This document shows positions 9,055-17,870 of a stretch of DNA of 64,000 bases, piece after piece. The number at the start of each line of letters is the position of its first letter. The first letter of the stretch is position 1. This stretch comes from Homoserinimonas sedimenticola (GTDB lineage Bacteria > Actinomycetota > Actinomycetes > Actinomycetales > Microbacteriaceae): assembly GCF_026094475.1 (NCBI RefSeq), contig NZ_JAPELL010000001.1:952316-1016315 (forward strand), in the 5' to 3' direction. Under the pieces are notes generated by a model. The model ran no database searches, was not told where the DNA came from, and worked only from the letters and a program-made list of their open reading frames with translations. The position numbers were made by a program, and so were the translations under genes.

Positions 9055-10311
9055 TCAATCAGCACGCGCCGGCGCTGGCCCTGCGGCGGGCGGACCATCC
9101 GCGGGCTTCCCGCGAGCGATGCGTTCGCGGGGCCAGCGGAACCACCAACGGATGCCGCGTCCCGGTCCGAGGTCCTTGAGGCTCATGGCGCGCTTCTCGA
9201 CGCCGTGCCAGCTGACCCATGCGCAACCGAACGTCACGAGTAGCGTCGCGATGACCCACGGCACGTAGCCCCAGTGGTGCCAACCGAGGTACGCCGTGAA
9301 CTGCTGCACGAGGAATCCGTAGACGTAGATTCCGTAGGAATAGTCGTTCTTCGCCCCAATCCACTGCACCTGGCGCGGTAGCTTGGCGGCAGACCACAGG
9401 AGCAGGTAGGCGAAGGCGGGGTACCCGATGAGCACCCAGCCGCCGAAGGCGAGGCTCAGCAGCACCACGACCGCGCTCAGTGCACCGAGGATGTTGTTCA
9501 GGGGAATCGCTTTGGAGTAGAGCCCAAGGCTCGCGCCCACGAGGAAAACGTAGGTGAGGTTGACCCGGAACGGGTCCCCGAACATCGGGAGGTACGAGGG
9601 AACGAGGGTCGGGAAGAAGGTATTCGACAGCGAGATCGCGAGCATGCCGAGCGCCGAGAGCACCACGAGCCAGCGCGCGTACTTGAGGGCGCCGATCACG
9701 AGGAAGAGGGCGATGACCAGATAACACGCCCATTCGTAGGAGAGAGTCCACAGTGAGCCGTTGAACACGCTCGACCCGGTCATCTCGCCGTAAGGGGTTG
9801 TCGTCGCGAAGAGGTCGTGCACACCCCAGGCCCGCATGGTTAGGTCTGCATTAGCCACGATATAGCTGACAGGCCCGCCACCACCAAGGGTGAAGTAGCC
9901 GGCGAGCGGACGGCCCTCCATGAGCCAGACGAGTGGCCCGACGACTAAGGCACCGACGGCGAGCACGAGCCAGAAGGCGGGGAAGATCCGCAGGACGCGC
10001 CGCCAGAGGAACTGGATGATGTCGGAGCCTGCGCCGCTCTTGGCGATCAGGTATCCGCTGATGGCGAAGAAGCCGACGACGGCGATGCCGCCGATCGTCT
10101 CCTGGTTACGGACGATGAGGGGCATCGGGTCGGAGCCCCAGCCGCCGAGGGGGAATGCGTGCGAGAAGATGACGAGGGAGGCAAGGACGAGGCGGAGAAG
10201 GCCGAGCGCGTTGTGGTGACCCGCCATGCCCTCCGAGAGGGACTGGCGAACGCGCACCCGAGGTTTCGGCGTCGATTCGGGAAGCTGCTCTGCGGGGCTT
10301 GTGGCGGTCAT
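9055..10311 (-). CDS. OafA/YrhL-type membrane acyltransferase
   Basis: A 418-residue acyltransferase-3 family protein with about ten helices. The early LVIFSHAFPLGG motif carries the conserved His, and FFAISGYLIAKS and RRVLRIFPAFW are the next family blocks. Such enzymes O-acylate cell-surface sugars using cytoplasmic acyl donors. The ATG at 10311 shares one base with the stop of the upstream fusion glycosyltransferase (TGATG), so the two are translationally coupled. It has no SGNH domain, unlike the acyltransferase at 26525. Confidence 0.85.
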   Translation of the reverse strand: MTATSPAEQLPESTPKPRVRVRQSLSEGMAGHHNALGLLRLVLASLVIFSHAFPLGGWGSDPMPLIVRNQETIGGIAVVGFFAISGYLIAKSGAGSDIIQFLWRRVLRIFPAFWLVLAVGALVVGPLVWLMEGRPLAGYFTLGGGGPVSYIVANADLTMRAWGVHDLFATTTPYGEMTGSSVFNGSLWTLSYEWACYLVIALFLVIGALKYARWLVVLSALGMLAISLSNTFFPTLVPSYLPMFGDPFRVNLTYVFLVGASLGLYSKAIPLNNILGALSAVVVLLSLAFGGWVLIGYPAFAYLLLWSAAKLPRQVQWIGAKNDYSYGIYVYGFLVQQFTAYLGWHHWGYVPWVIATLLVTFGCAWVSWHGVEKRAMSLKDLGPGRGIRWWFRWPRERIARGKPADGPPAAGPAPARAD

Positions 10312-12788
10312 CAACGCCTCCTGAGCCGCTTGGCCACCTTGCCGACAACAGCGCTCGGCCCGGCGGTGCGCAGGTAGAAGGCGGCGCGTCCGACGTCGTG
10401 CAGGAGCCCCGAGCGACGGCGCTGCTTGCGCCCCTTCGCCGCGGCGGCCAGCTGGGCCGCCGTGAGGCCGCGGTGGTCGCGCGAATGCCGGGCCTCCGCC
10501 ACGAAGTCGACGAGCGGGGCGAGGGCAACCTCCCAGAAGTAGCTTTCACGGACCCGGCGGATGTTCGCCTTGGCTTCCGCAATGAACTCATCGTCGAAGA
10601 GCACGCGCTCGAGGGCTGCCGCAAGCGCCTCGACGTCTTCCGCAGCGACGACGACGCCGAGGTTCTCGCGCTCGATGAGCTCGGCGAAGTGGTCGCCCGC
10701 CGTCACGACCATGGGCAGCTCCGCCCACAGGTAGTCGAGGATGCGGGTGCGGAACGAGAAGGTCGTCTCGATGTGCGAGAAGTGCGTGCTGACGCCCGCA
10801 TCCGCCTCGGTCAGGTAGTTCTGCCGGTCGGCATAGTCGACCCAAGAGGGGTTGAAGAAGACGGAGCGGTCGAGCTCGCCGAGCTCCTCGGCGAGCGCTC
10901 GCGACTCCTTGACGATGCGCATCTCGGGCACTCCTGGGTGCGGATGCTTCGTGCCCTGGAAGAACAGGCGTACCCCGTCGCGTCGCCCCGAGAGTTCGGC
11001 GACCGCGCGGATGAGGGTCTTGGGGTCGAACCAGTTGTAGAGGCCACCGCTCCACAACAGCACCTTGTCGTCGCGCCCGATGCCGGGCATGACGCCCTTG
11101 AGCACGTCCCGCTCGTGTGTGGGTGGCGTGGAGGAGAGCCCGAAGGGGGCGATGCTGATGAGCCCGTCGAGATCGGGGTCACCGTCGTAGTTGAGGGGGT
11201 TGATGCGGCCGAGGGCCGCGAGCTGCCCGAGCCAGAACATCTTCTGCCGGTCGGAGGCGCAGAGGAAGAAGTCGCCGCGCTGCAGCTGCTCGTTGAGCAC
11301 ATCGGTCGCATCCGATACTTGCTGGGTCCACTGCGCCGCGGGCAGCTCTCGGCCCTGCTCCAGCTGCTCGAGGTGCATGGGGTCGTAGATGTCGACGACG
11401 AGGATCTTGGAGCTCGTGCGGATGCTCTCGAAGACGGCCATCGCATGTCCTTGGAAGACGATGACATCCGCCCAGGCCTCGAGGGGGCCGAACTTGGCGT
11501 CGTCGCCCGGCCGCACGTGCTCGATGCGGAACGGAGCATCCATCTCCTCGGCGCCCGAGAGGGTGACGAGGCAGACGTCGTTGTCACGGGAGAGGAGCTC
11601 GGCCATGTTCCAGGCGCGGATGGCGGGGCCTGCGAGCTTCTTGCCGATCGGGTCGCCCGTGATGACGACCACCTTGGTGCGCTCGGTCGGCTCGAGCACG
11701 TCGAAGGCACTCACGATGTCGGTGTACCCGTCGAGGTATTTCTCCTCCTGGTACACGGGCGCGTCGACCTGGCCGAAGAGCCGCCACAGCATGTTGTCGC
11801 TGACGGTGCGGCTGGTCTGGATGTCGTCGCGGCTCTTGCGCAGCGACGGTAGGTGCTCCACGAACTGGTCGATCGCGAACATGGCGGAGACGGCCTGCTT
11901 CGATACCGCCTCGGTGTCGTCACTGTCGCCGCCCGGCTTGCGGAGGTCGTAGGCGGTGGAGTCGAGTCCGGCGCGGGAGATGCCGCGGCGGATCGCGAGC
12001 GTGACGGCGGCTGGCAGGGTCTCGTGGAGGGCATCCTCTTCGAGGTTCTTGTAGAGCGTGAAGAGGGCGTTGCGCTCGAGAAGGTAGGTCTCCTTGTAGG
12101 GGCCGAACTCCGCCATCGAGGCGTGGTGCTTGTGGTACGCGAGCGATTCGGGAACGTAGGCGAAGCGCCAGCCGCGCAGGTTGAGCCGCCAGCCGAGGTC
12201 GACGTCCTCGAAGAACATGAAGTAGCGCTCATCGAAGCCGCCGAGGGCGTCGTAGACGCTGCGGCGCACGAACATGGCGGAGCCGGTGCCGAAGAGCACG
12301 TCCTGCGGCACGTCGGGTGTCTTGGGGATCGCCTCTCCCGTGAAGGGCTTGTATCCCATTCCGTACCAGGTCATGGCGGAGCCGATGTAGTCGACCTTCT
12401 CGCCCTCCCAGTCGAGCACGCGGCTCGCGACGGCACCGATCTGCTCGGATGTCTCGAACTTCTCGACCGCGGCCCGCACCCACTTCTCGTCGGGGCGCGC
12501 GTCGTTGTTGAGGAGCGCGATGTACTCGCCGCTGGATGCTGCGACTCCCCTGTTGCATCCGCCGGCGAAGCCGTCGTTCGTCTTCGAGACGACGAGCTTC
12601 ACGTGCGGCGCGGCAGCCCGGATGCGCTCGGCGCTGTCGTCGCCGGACGCATTCTCGACGACGACGATCTCGAGTTTCTCCTGCGACCAGTCCAGTCGGC
12701 CAAGGTGGCCTATGGCCTCGATCGTGTCGTCGGCACCTCGGAAGTTGACGAGGATGACGGAAACGACACCCAGTCGCTGCGTGGGCAT
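10311..12788 (-). CDS. Two-domain GT2-GT4 fusion glycosyltransferase
   Basis: An 825-residue protein with two catalytic domains. The N-terminal GT2 domain (about 1-290) has VILVNFRGADD, LLNNDARPDE and FFEDVDLGWR, the rhamnosyl/galactofuranosyl-transferase type. A linker of about 100 residues follows. The C-terminal GT-B domain (about 390-800) starts at VVVITGDPIGKKLAGPAIR and ends with a donor-site region around THFSHIETTFSFRTRILDYLW. The ATG at 12788 is preferred over a frame extending to 12974 because the GT2 strand begins directly after it. Such fusions probably add two sugars in sequence; donors are not readable. It heads the minus-strand block running down to 4799. Confidence 0.85.
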   Translation of the reverse strand: MPTQRLGVVSVILVNFRGADDTIEAIGHLGRLDWSQEKLEIVVVENASGDDSAERIRAAAPHVKLVVSKTNDGFAGGCNRGVAASSGEYIALLNNDARPDEKWVRAAVEKFETSEQIGAVASRVLDWEGEKVDYIGSAMTWYGMGYKPFTGEAIPKTPDVPQDVLFGTGSAMFVRRSVYDALGGFDERYFMFFEDVDLGWRLNLRGWRFAYVPESLAYHKHHASMAEFGPYKETYLLERNALFTLYKNLEEDALHETLPAAVTLAIRRGISRAGLDSTAYDLRKPGGDSDDTEAVSKQAVSAMFAIDQFVEHLPSLRKSRDDIQTSRTVSDNMLWRLFGQVDAPVYQEEKYLDGYTDIVSAFDVLEPTERTKVVVITGDPIGKKLAGPAIRAWNMAELLSRDNDVCLVTLSGAEEMDAPFRIEHVRPGDDAKFGPLEAWADVIVFQGHAMAVFESIRTSSKILVVDIYDPMHLEQLEQGRELPAAQWTQQVSDATDVLNEQLQRGDFFLCASDRQKMFWLGQLAALGRINPLNYDGDPDLDGLISIAPFGLSSTPPTHERDVLKGVMPGIGRDDKVLLWSGGLYNWFDPKTLIRAVAELSGRRDGVRLFFQGTKHPHPGVPEMRIVKESRALAEELGELDRSVFFNPSWVDYADRQNYLTEADAGVSTHFSHIETTFSFRTRILDYLWAELPMVVTAGDHFAELIERENLGVVVAAEDVEALAAALERVLFDDEFIAEAKANIRRVRESYFWEVALAPLVDFVAEARHSRDHRGLTAAQLAAAAKGRKQRRRSGLLHDVGRAAFYLRTAGPSAVVGKVAKRLRRR

Positions 12789-12822
12789 GGGCGCCTTTCG
12801 GGAGACGGGAACGGACCCCCGG

Positions 12823-12828
12823 AGTCTA
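12823..12828 (-). promoter_or_regulatory. Candidate -10 box (TAGACT) for the minus-strand block
   Basis: On the minus strand TAGACT lies about 35 bases upstream of the fusion glycosyltransferase ATG at 12788, in the 210-base divergent gap shared with the Wzz-like gene at 12999. No clear -35 box is seen, and I find no convincing promoter for the plus-strand gene in the same gap. Confidence 0.3.
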
Positions 12829-12998
12829 GCAATCGGCGCGTTGGTCACGCCGCTGCATCGCTGGCTACGCTGACCCTGCCCGCCGCGCGAGCCGATGGTC
12901 GGCAGGAACCTCAGACGCCACACCACTAAACTGTGCGAATCGCAGTGAGCATTCGGGTTGCTCCAGCGCGGCACACGATCGGGACATTGAGGGACTAG

Positions 12999-14291
12999 AT
13001 GACAGCTCGGGATCTCCTCCGCGTCGTTCGCGAGGGGTGGGCGATCATCCTCGCGGTGACAGTGCTCTTCGCCGCCGCTGCCTATGCCTATGCGGCGACC
13101 CGCACCCCGACCTACGAGTCCGCCGCGACTCTGCTCGTTTCTGCCTGCACGGTGAGCGAGGACGTCGAGGTCTGCGACCCGGCGGGGGGCACTGCCTTCG
13201 CCGTGGAGCGAGCCCGAATTTACGCGAGTGTCGGCACCACCGGTGAGGTTCTTGACGGCGCGGCGGAGTACACGGATGCCGTGGATTCAGGTGAAGCACT
13301 CATCGACGTCGTCACAGTCAGGCAGGCAACGGACTCCGCCCTTCTTACTGTGAGGGCAACGGCCTCGACTGCGGAGGATGCAGCCGACATTGCCAATGCG
13401 GTCGCCCTGTCCCTGATCGAATATGTGGACGACACCGTTGAAGTGGAAGAGACAGATCGAACCCGCGTGCAGTTCGCGGTGATAGGCGAGGCAGACCCGC
13501 CTTCCGGGCCTTCAGAGAGCATCCGCCAGACCGTCGTGTTGGCCGCGATACTCGGGATCTTCATCGGCCTTGCGCTCGCACTTCTCCGTTGGTACTTGAA
13601 CACTCGGATCCGGGATGCCCAGGAAGCCGAGGCAATCGCTGGGACAGATGTATTGGCCGAGCTCCGGTTCGCAGCCGACGACGTCCCTGTGTCGGATCGA
13701 GACAGCGACGACGCTTTCCATCAGCTGCGGACCGTCATAGCGGCACGCCTCACGAACGGGGAGACCACAGGGACCACTGACGAAGCGCCGCGTATTCCTG
13801 CTGTTGTCGTCCTTTCGCCTGGAGACGACACTCTGACCCCGCACGTGACGCGTCGACTCGCGGCCTCCTTCGCGTCGACGCGCGCGCGCGTCGGAGTGCT
13901 GAGCCTCCACGATGGGTTCGACGCGGCTGCCAACGCGGTCGATCTGCGTGAGTCGCTTGGTCGGGAAGACGCTGCTGCAGCCGGACCCGTTGGCGACGCA
14001 CTCGTGATGACATATTCGACACGAGGCGAGGACACCTCGGTACTGCTCGGGACAAAGGCATTCAGCGCGTTCTTGGAGCAGCTGCGAACCGTCGCAGATG
14101 TGGTGTTGATCGATGCTGCTGCGAACGGGCCCCAAGCCGAGTTGACGGGAGCTGCCCGAGTGGCTGACGGAGCACTAGTGGTGGTGGAGGCCGGTCGCAC
14201 CAGACGGCAAGAGCTCGAAGGCGCCCTGCGCTCACTCGACCTCGTCGGCGTACCAGTTCTGGGCCTGGCGACTGTGAACAGGTCCAACTAG
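12999..14291 (+). CDS. Wzz-like chain-length protein with a degenerate BY-kinase domain
   Basis: 430 residues. Two helices (about 14-33 and 176-196) bracket an extracellular Wzz domain. The cytoplasmic part from about residue 215 resembles the bacterial tyrosine (BY) kinase/ParA fold, with a Walker-B-like ADVVLIDAAA strand and the C-terminal DGALVVVEAGRTRR. The expected Walker A loop (G-K-S/T) is absent: the matching place reads LSPGDDTLTP. The Tyr-rich tail of true BY-kinases is also missing. I infer a regulator of chain length that does not phosphorylate. It heads the plus-strand block running to 21861. Confidence 0.75.
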   Translation: MTARDLLRVVREGWAIILAVTVLFAAAAYAYAATRTPTYESAATLLVSACTVSEDVEVCDPAGGTAFAVERARIYASVGTTGEVLDGAAEYTDAVDSGEALIDVVTVRQATDSALLTVRATASTAEDAADIANAVALSLIEYVDDTVEVEETDRTRVQFAVIGEADPPSGPSESIRQTVVLAAILGIFIGLALALLRWYLNTRIRDAQEAEAIAGTDVLAELRFAADDVPVSDRDSDDAFHQLRTVIAARLTNGETTGTTDEAPRIPAVVVLSPGDDTLTPHVTRRLAASFASTRARVGVLSLHDGFDAAANAVDLRESLGREDAAAAGPVGDALVMTYSTRGEDTSVLLGTKAFSAFLEQLRTVADVVLIDAAANGPQAELTGAARVADGALVVVEAGRTRRQELEGALRSLDLVGVPVLGLATVNRSN

Positions 14292-14296
14292 CCCTC

Positions 14297-16114
14297 ATGA
14301 CGCGAGTGAATTCGAATCGAGATCCGGCGACGAACGCGGACGTCGTGCCGCCGCCAGGTCGCCTCGCTGTTGCGCGGAGAGTTGTCGGCGGCCAGTTCAT
14401 ATTCGATGCCCTGGCATGGTCGGCAGCTCTGGTCTTTGCGGCCGTATTCCGTTACGAACTGGCATTCGAGCGGGTGCACTGGCCTGCGATGGCCATGCTC
14501 TCAGTCGTCGCAGTGGTCCTGCAGTTCGTGCTCGGGCGAATCTTTCAGCTGTATCGCGGTCGATTCCGCACCGGATCCTTCCACGAGGTGCAAGCGTTGA
14601 CCGTGACGACGACGGCAACGGCAATCATCATCGGCATCCCTGTCCTTCTTGCGCTGGTCCCCGTACCGCGGAGCACCGTGCTCGTCGCACTGCCGATGGC
14701 GCTCGTGCTTATGGGCGGTGCAAGGTACATCCGCAGGCTCCGATTTGAGAAGCGGTCAAAGCCGACAGCGTCGGCGGAGCGCACGCTTATCTACGGCGCA
14801 GGCGAGCTTTCGAACTTCGTGATCCCTCAGATGCTCACCACTCGATCCTCGAAGTACCTGCCGGTCGGACTCATCGACGACAGCCCGGCGAAGAGCAACT
14901 TTTCCGTAGGAGGTGTGCCCGTCCTGGGCACCGGCTCTGACCTCGAGCAGGTCGCTCGGGACAGTGAGGCGAGCACATTGGTCGTCTGCATCGGCCGAGC
15001 CGACTCGGCTCTCATCAGGCGCATCAAGGATCTCGCTGACGACGCGGGGCTGCGTATGCTCGTCTTCCCGCTGTTGAGCGACATCCTCGAGGGAAGGACC
15101 GCTCTCAAGGATTTGAAGGAGGTCTCGATCGAGGATCTCATCGGTCGCCATCCCGTCGATACCGATGTCGAGTCGATCGCCGACTACCTCACCGGAAAGC
15201 GCGTCCTCGTCACTGGTGCGGGAGGCTCGATCGGCTCCGTGCTCTCGCAACAGATCGCCAAGTTTGCTCCCGCCGAACTCATGATGCTCGACCGCGACGA
15301 GTCGGGACTGCAGTCTTCCCAGCTGGCCGTCGACGGGCATGGCCTCCTGAACACCAAGGACGTCATTCTCGCCGACATCCGCGATCGTGAGACCCTCCTG
15401 CGCATCTTCGCCGATCGCCGCCCCGAGGTGGTGTTCCACGCCGCCGCCCTAAAGCATCTGCCAATGCTCGAGCAGTATCCGGATGAGGCGTGGCAAACGA
15501 ATGTTAAAGGCACGCTCAACGTGATCGATGCGGCGCGAAGTGTCAATGTCGCGACATTCGTCAACATCTCCACAGACAAGGCGGCGAATCCCACGAGCGT
15601 GCTCGGCCACTCCAAGCGCGTGGCTGAGAAGTTGACCTCATGGGCGGCCGAGGAGACGGGGATGCGGTACCTCTCGGTACGTTTTGGGAATGTCATCGGC
15701 AGCCGCGGCTCGATGCTTCCGACCTTCACGTCTCTCATAGAGTCAGGCGGGCCTCTCACGGTCACCCACCCTGATGTGACCCGCTTCTTCATGACCATTC
15801 CTGAGGCCTGCCAGCTCGTCGTGCAAGCTGGCGGCATCGGCGATCCCGGTGAAGTCCTCATTCTCGATATGGGCGAGCCCGTGCGCATCCTCGACGTCGC
15901 GCAACGGATGATCGACATGTCTGGCAAAGAGGTCGAGATCGTGTTCACAGGTTTGCGTCCTGGGGAGAAGCTTCACGAGGAGCTGCTGGGCGAGAACGAG
16001 TCGGATGCGCGGCCGCACCATCCCAAAATCTCTCATGCGCGTGTCGATTCCCTCTCCCCTGAGCGCCTCGATAGGGCGGAGTGGTTGCGTCGGTGCGGGG
16101 TGGCGGAGCGATGA
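14297..16114 (+). CDS. Membrane-anchored UDP-sugar 4,6-dehydratase (PglF/CapD/WbpM type)
   Basis: 605 residues: four N-terminal helices (about 35-150), a first Rossmann-like domain, and a C-terminal SDR domain with TGAGGSIGS at about 305-313. These enzymes convert UDP-GlcNAc to UDP-4-keto-6-deoxy-GlcNAc, the first step to bacillosamine and related sugars. The active-site stretch reads STDKAANPTSVLGHSKR. Family members of the long type usually carry Met four residues before the catalytic Lys; here the residue is Leu436, with Lys440. The gene begins 5 bases after the Wzz-like gene and overlaps the aminotransferase gene (ATGA). Confidence 0.88.
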   Translation: MTRVNSNRDPATNADVVPPPGRLAVARRVVGGQFIFDALAWSAALVFAAVFRYELAFERVHWPAMAMLSVVAVVLQFVLGRIFQLYRGRFRTGSFHEVQALTVTTTATAIIIGIPVLLALVPVPRSTVLVALPMALVLMGGARYIRRLRFEKRSKPTASAERTLIYGAGELSNFVIPQMLTTRSSKYLPVGLIDDSPAKSNFSVGGVPVLGTGSDLEQVARDSEASTLVVCIGRADSALIRRIKDLADDAGLRMLVFPLLSDILEGRTALKDLKEVSIEDLIGRHPVDTDVESIADYLTGKRVLVTGAGGSIGSVLSQQIAKFAPAELMMLDRDESGLQSSQLAVDGHGLLNTKDVILADIRDRETLLRIFADRRPEVVFHAAALKHLPMLEQYPDEAWQTNVKGTLNVIDAARSVNVATFVNISTDKAANPTSVLGHSKRVAEKLTSWAAEETGMRYLSVRFGNVIGSRGSMLPTFTSLIESGGPLTVTHPDVTRFFMTIPEACQLVVQAGGIGDPGEVLILDMGEPVRILDVAQRMIDMSGKEVEIVFTGLRPGEKLHEELLGENESDARPHHPKISHARVDSLSPERLDRAEWLRRCGVAER

Positions 16115-17241
16115 ACGAGCGAATCTACATGTCGTCGCCTGATGTCGGTCAGGCGGAGGAAGATGCGATCGTTGCGGCCATCCGTTCGGGCTGGATCGCG
16201 CCGCTCGGCCCCGATGTCGACGCCTTTGAGGCAGAGATCGCGGAGCGTATCGGCCGACGCCATGCGGTCGCCCTGAGTTCCGGGACTGCTGCCCTGCACC
16301 TGGCATTGCTCTGTCTCGATGTTTCACCAGGCGACGTCGTCCTGACATCGACCATGACGTTCGCCGCCACGGCGAACGCCATCCGCTATGTAGGCGCCGA
16401 ACCCGTCTTCGTGGACTCGGATGCCACGAGTGGCAACATCGACGTGGACCTGCTTGAGGAAACGCTCGACGATTTCGCTGCCCGCGGCGAGCGTGTTGCT
16501 GCCATCCTCCCCGTCGATCTGCTCGGCAAGGCGGCCGACTATTCGCGAATCCTTCCCCTCGCCGAGCGCTACGGCGTGCCCGTGCTCGCCGATGCAGCCG
16601 AGTCCCTCGGCGCATTTCACGCAGGCGCGCCGGCGGGTTCCTTCGGCGTCGCCTCAGCGTTCTCCTTCAACGGCAACAAGATCATGACTACATCGGGGGG
16701 CGGAATGCTCCTGACCGATGACTCCGACTTGGCGGCACGAGCGCGCTATCTTGCCACTCAGGCTCGGCAGCCGGTGCTTCACTATGAGCACACGGAGGTC
16801 GGCTACAACTACCGGCTCAGCAATCTCTTGGCCGCTCTCGGTCGTGCACAGCTCGGCCGGCTCGACGAGATGATCGACCGACGCCGCGCGCTGCGCGACC
16901 GCTACCGCGAGTTTTTTGGCAGGGTCGCGGGCGTCACTATTTTCGGCGGAGAGAGTGACTCGGAGGACAACTTCTGGCTCACTTCAATCCTGGTAGACAA
17001 AGAGACGACGGGATGGGCACCCGCCGAGCTGAGCAAATGGCTGGCTGGCGACGATATCGAGAGCCGCCCGCTGTGGAAGCCTATGCATCTTCAACCCCTC
17101 TTCTCCCGGTCGCGTTCCTTCACGACCGGCGCCGCGGAGCTGCTTTTCAGGACCGGCCTCACTCTGCCAAGTGGTTCGGCGCTGAGCGAGCAGCAGGTCG
17201 ACCGTGTGCTCACTCGGGTCGCTGAATTCCTGGACAGCTGA
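16111..17241 (+). CDS. PLP-dependent UDP-4-amino-sugar aminotransferase (PglE-like, DegT family)
   Basis: 376 residues of the DegT/DnrJ/EryC1/StrS family. SSGTAALHLAL, TFAATANAI and DAAESLGA are the PLP-binding blocks, and Lys190 in NGNKIMTTSGGG is the expected Schiff-base lysine. Directly downstream of a UDP-GlcNAc 4,6-dehydratase, it is expected to aminate C4 of the 4-keto sugar using glutamate. The ATG at 16111 overlaps the upstream stop (ATGA). Two bases separate its stop from the phosphoglycosyltransferase gene. Confidence 0.87.
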   Translation: MNERIYMSSPDVGQAEEDAIVAAIRSGWIAPLGPDVDAFEAEIAERIGRRHAVALSSGTAALHLALLCLDVSPGDVVLTSTMTFAATANAIRYVGAEPVFVDSDATSGNIDVDLLEETLDDFAARGERVAAILPVDLLGKAADYSRILPLAERYGVPVLADAAESLGAFHAGAPAGSFGVASAFSFNGNKIMTTSGGGMLLTDDSDLAARARYLATQARQPVLHYEHTEVGYNYRLSNLLAALGRAQLGRLDEMIDRRRALRDRYREFFGRVAGVTIFGGESDSEDNFWLTSILVDKETTGWAPAELSKWLAGDDIESRPLWKPMHLQPLFSRSRSFTTGAAELLFRTGLTLPSGSALSEQQVDRVLTRVAEFLDS

Positions 17242-17243
17242 CC

Positions 17244-17870
17244 GTGGCCCGCAAACCCTACGACGTCGCGAAGCGCACCGGCGACATCCTCGTCTCTGGT
17301 GTCGCGCTGATCGTTGCTTCTCCCGTCATGCTTGTTACCGCTGCTCTTGTCGCCAAGGATTTGGGCCGCCCCGTGATCTTCCGACAGCCTCGCCCTGGTC
17401 GCGGTGGAAAGATATTCACCCTCTACAAGTTCCGCTCGATGCGAGACGCCACCGTCGGGGAGGGGGTGGAGTCGGATTCCGCACGCCTCACCACTTTCGG
17501 CCGCCGGCTACGTTCAACAAGCCTCGACGAGCTGCCCTCGCTTCTCAACGTGTTCAAGGGTGACATGAGTATTGTCGGCCCTCGCCCGCTTCTGGTCTCG
17601 TACCTGGAGCGCTACTCACCGCGACAGGCTCGCCGCCACGAGGTGCGCCCGGGGGTAACCGGTCTGGCGCAGGTTTCGGGACGCAATGCGCTCGGCTGGT
17701 CAGAGAGGCTGGAACTCGATGTGGAATACGTGGAGAACCGCTCGCTCCGCCTCGACCTGTCGATCATCTGGAGAACTTTCGCAGCGGTTATACGCCGCGA
17801 AGGTATCAGTGCCGAGGGCAGTGCAACCATGGATGAGTTTCGAGGAGATGAGCGGAGGGGAAACGGATGA
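17244..17870 (+). CDS. Initiating phosphoglycosyltransferase (PglC-like bacterial sugar transferase)
   Basis: 208 residues, the size of the small monotopic PglC class. One N-terminal hydrophobic re-entrant helix (about 15-38) is followed by FRQPRPGRGG, the basic KFRSMRD block, the catalytic SLDELPSLLNVFKGDMS and GPRPLL, and late PGVTGLAQVSGRN. The enzyme attaches a phosphosugar, here presumably di-N-acetylbacillosamine-P, to undecaprenyl phosphate and so starts the repeat unit. It begins with GTG at 17244 and ends in an ATGA overlap with the acetyltransferase gene. Confidence 0.9.
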   Translation: MARKPYDVAKRTGDILVSGVALIVASPVMLVTAALVAKDLGRPVIFRQPRPGRGGKIFTLYKFRSMRDATVGEGVESDSARLTTFGRRLRSTSLDELPSLLNVFKGDMSIVGPRPLLVSYLERYSPRQARRHEVRPGVTGLAQVSGRNALGWSERLELDVEYVENRSLRLDLSIIWRTFAAVIRREGISAEGSATMDEFRGDERRGNG

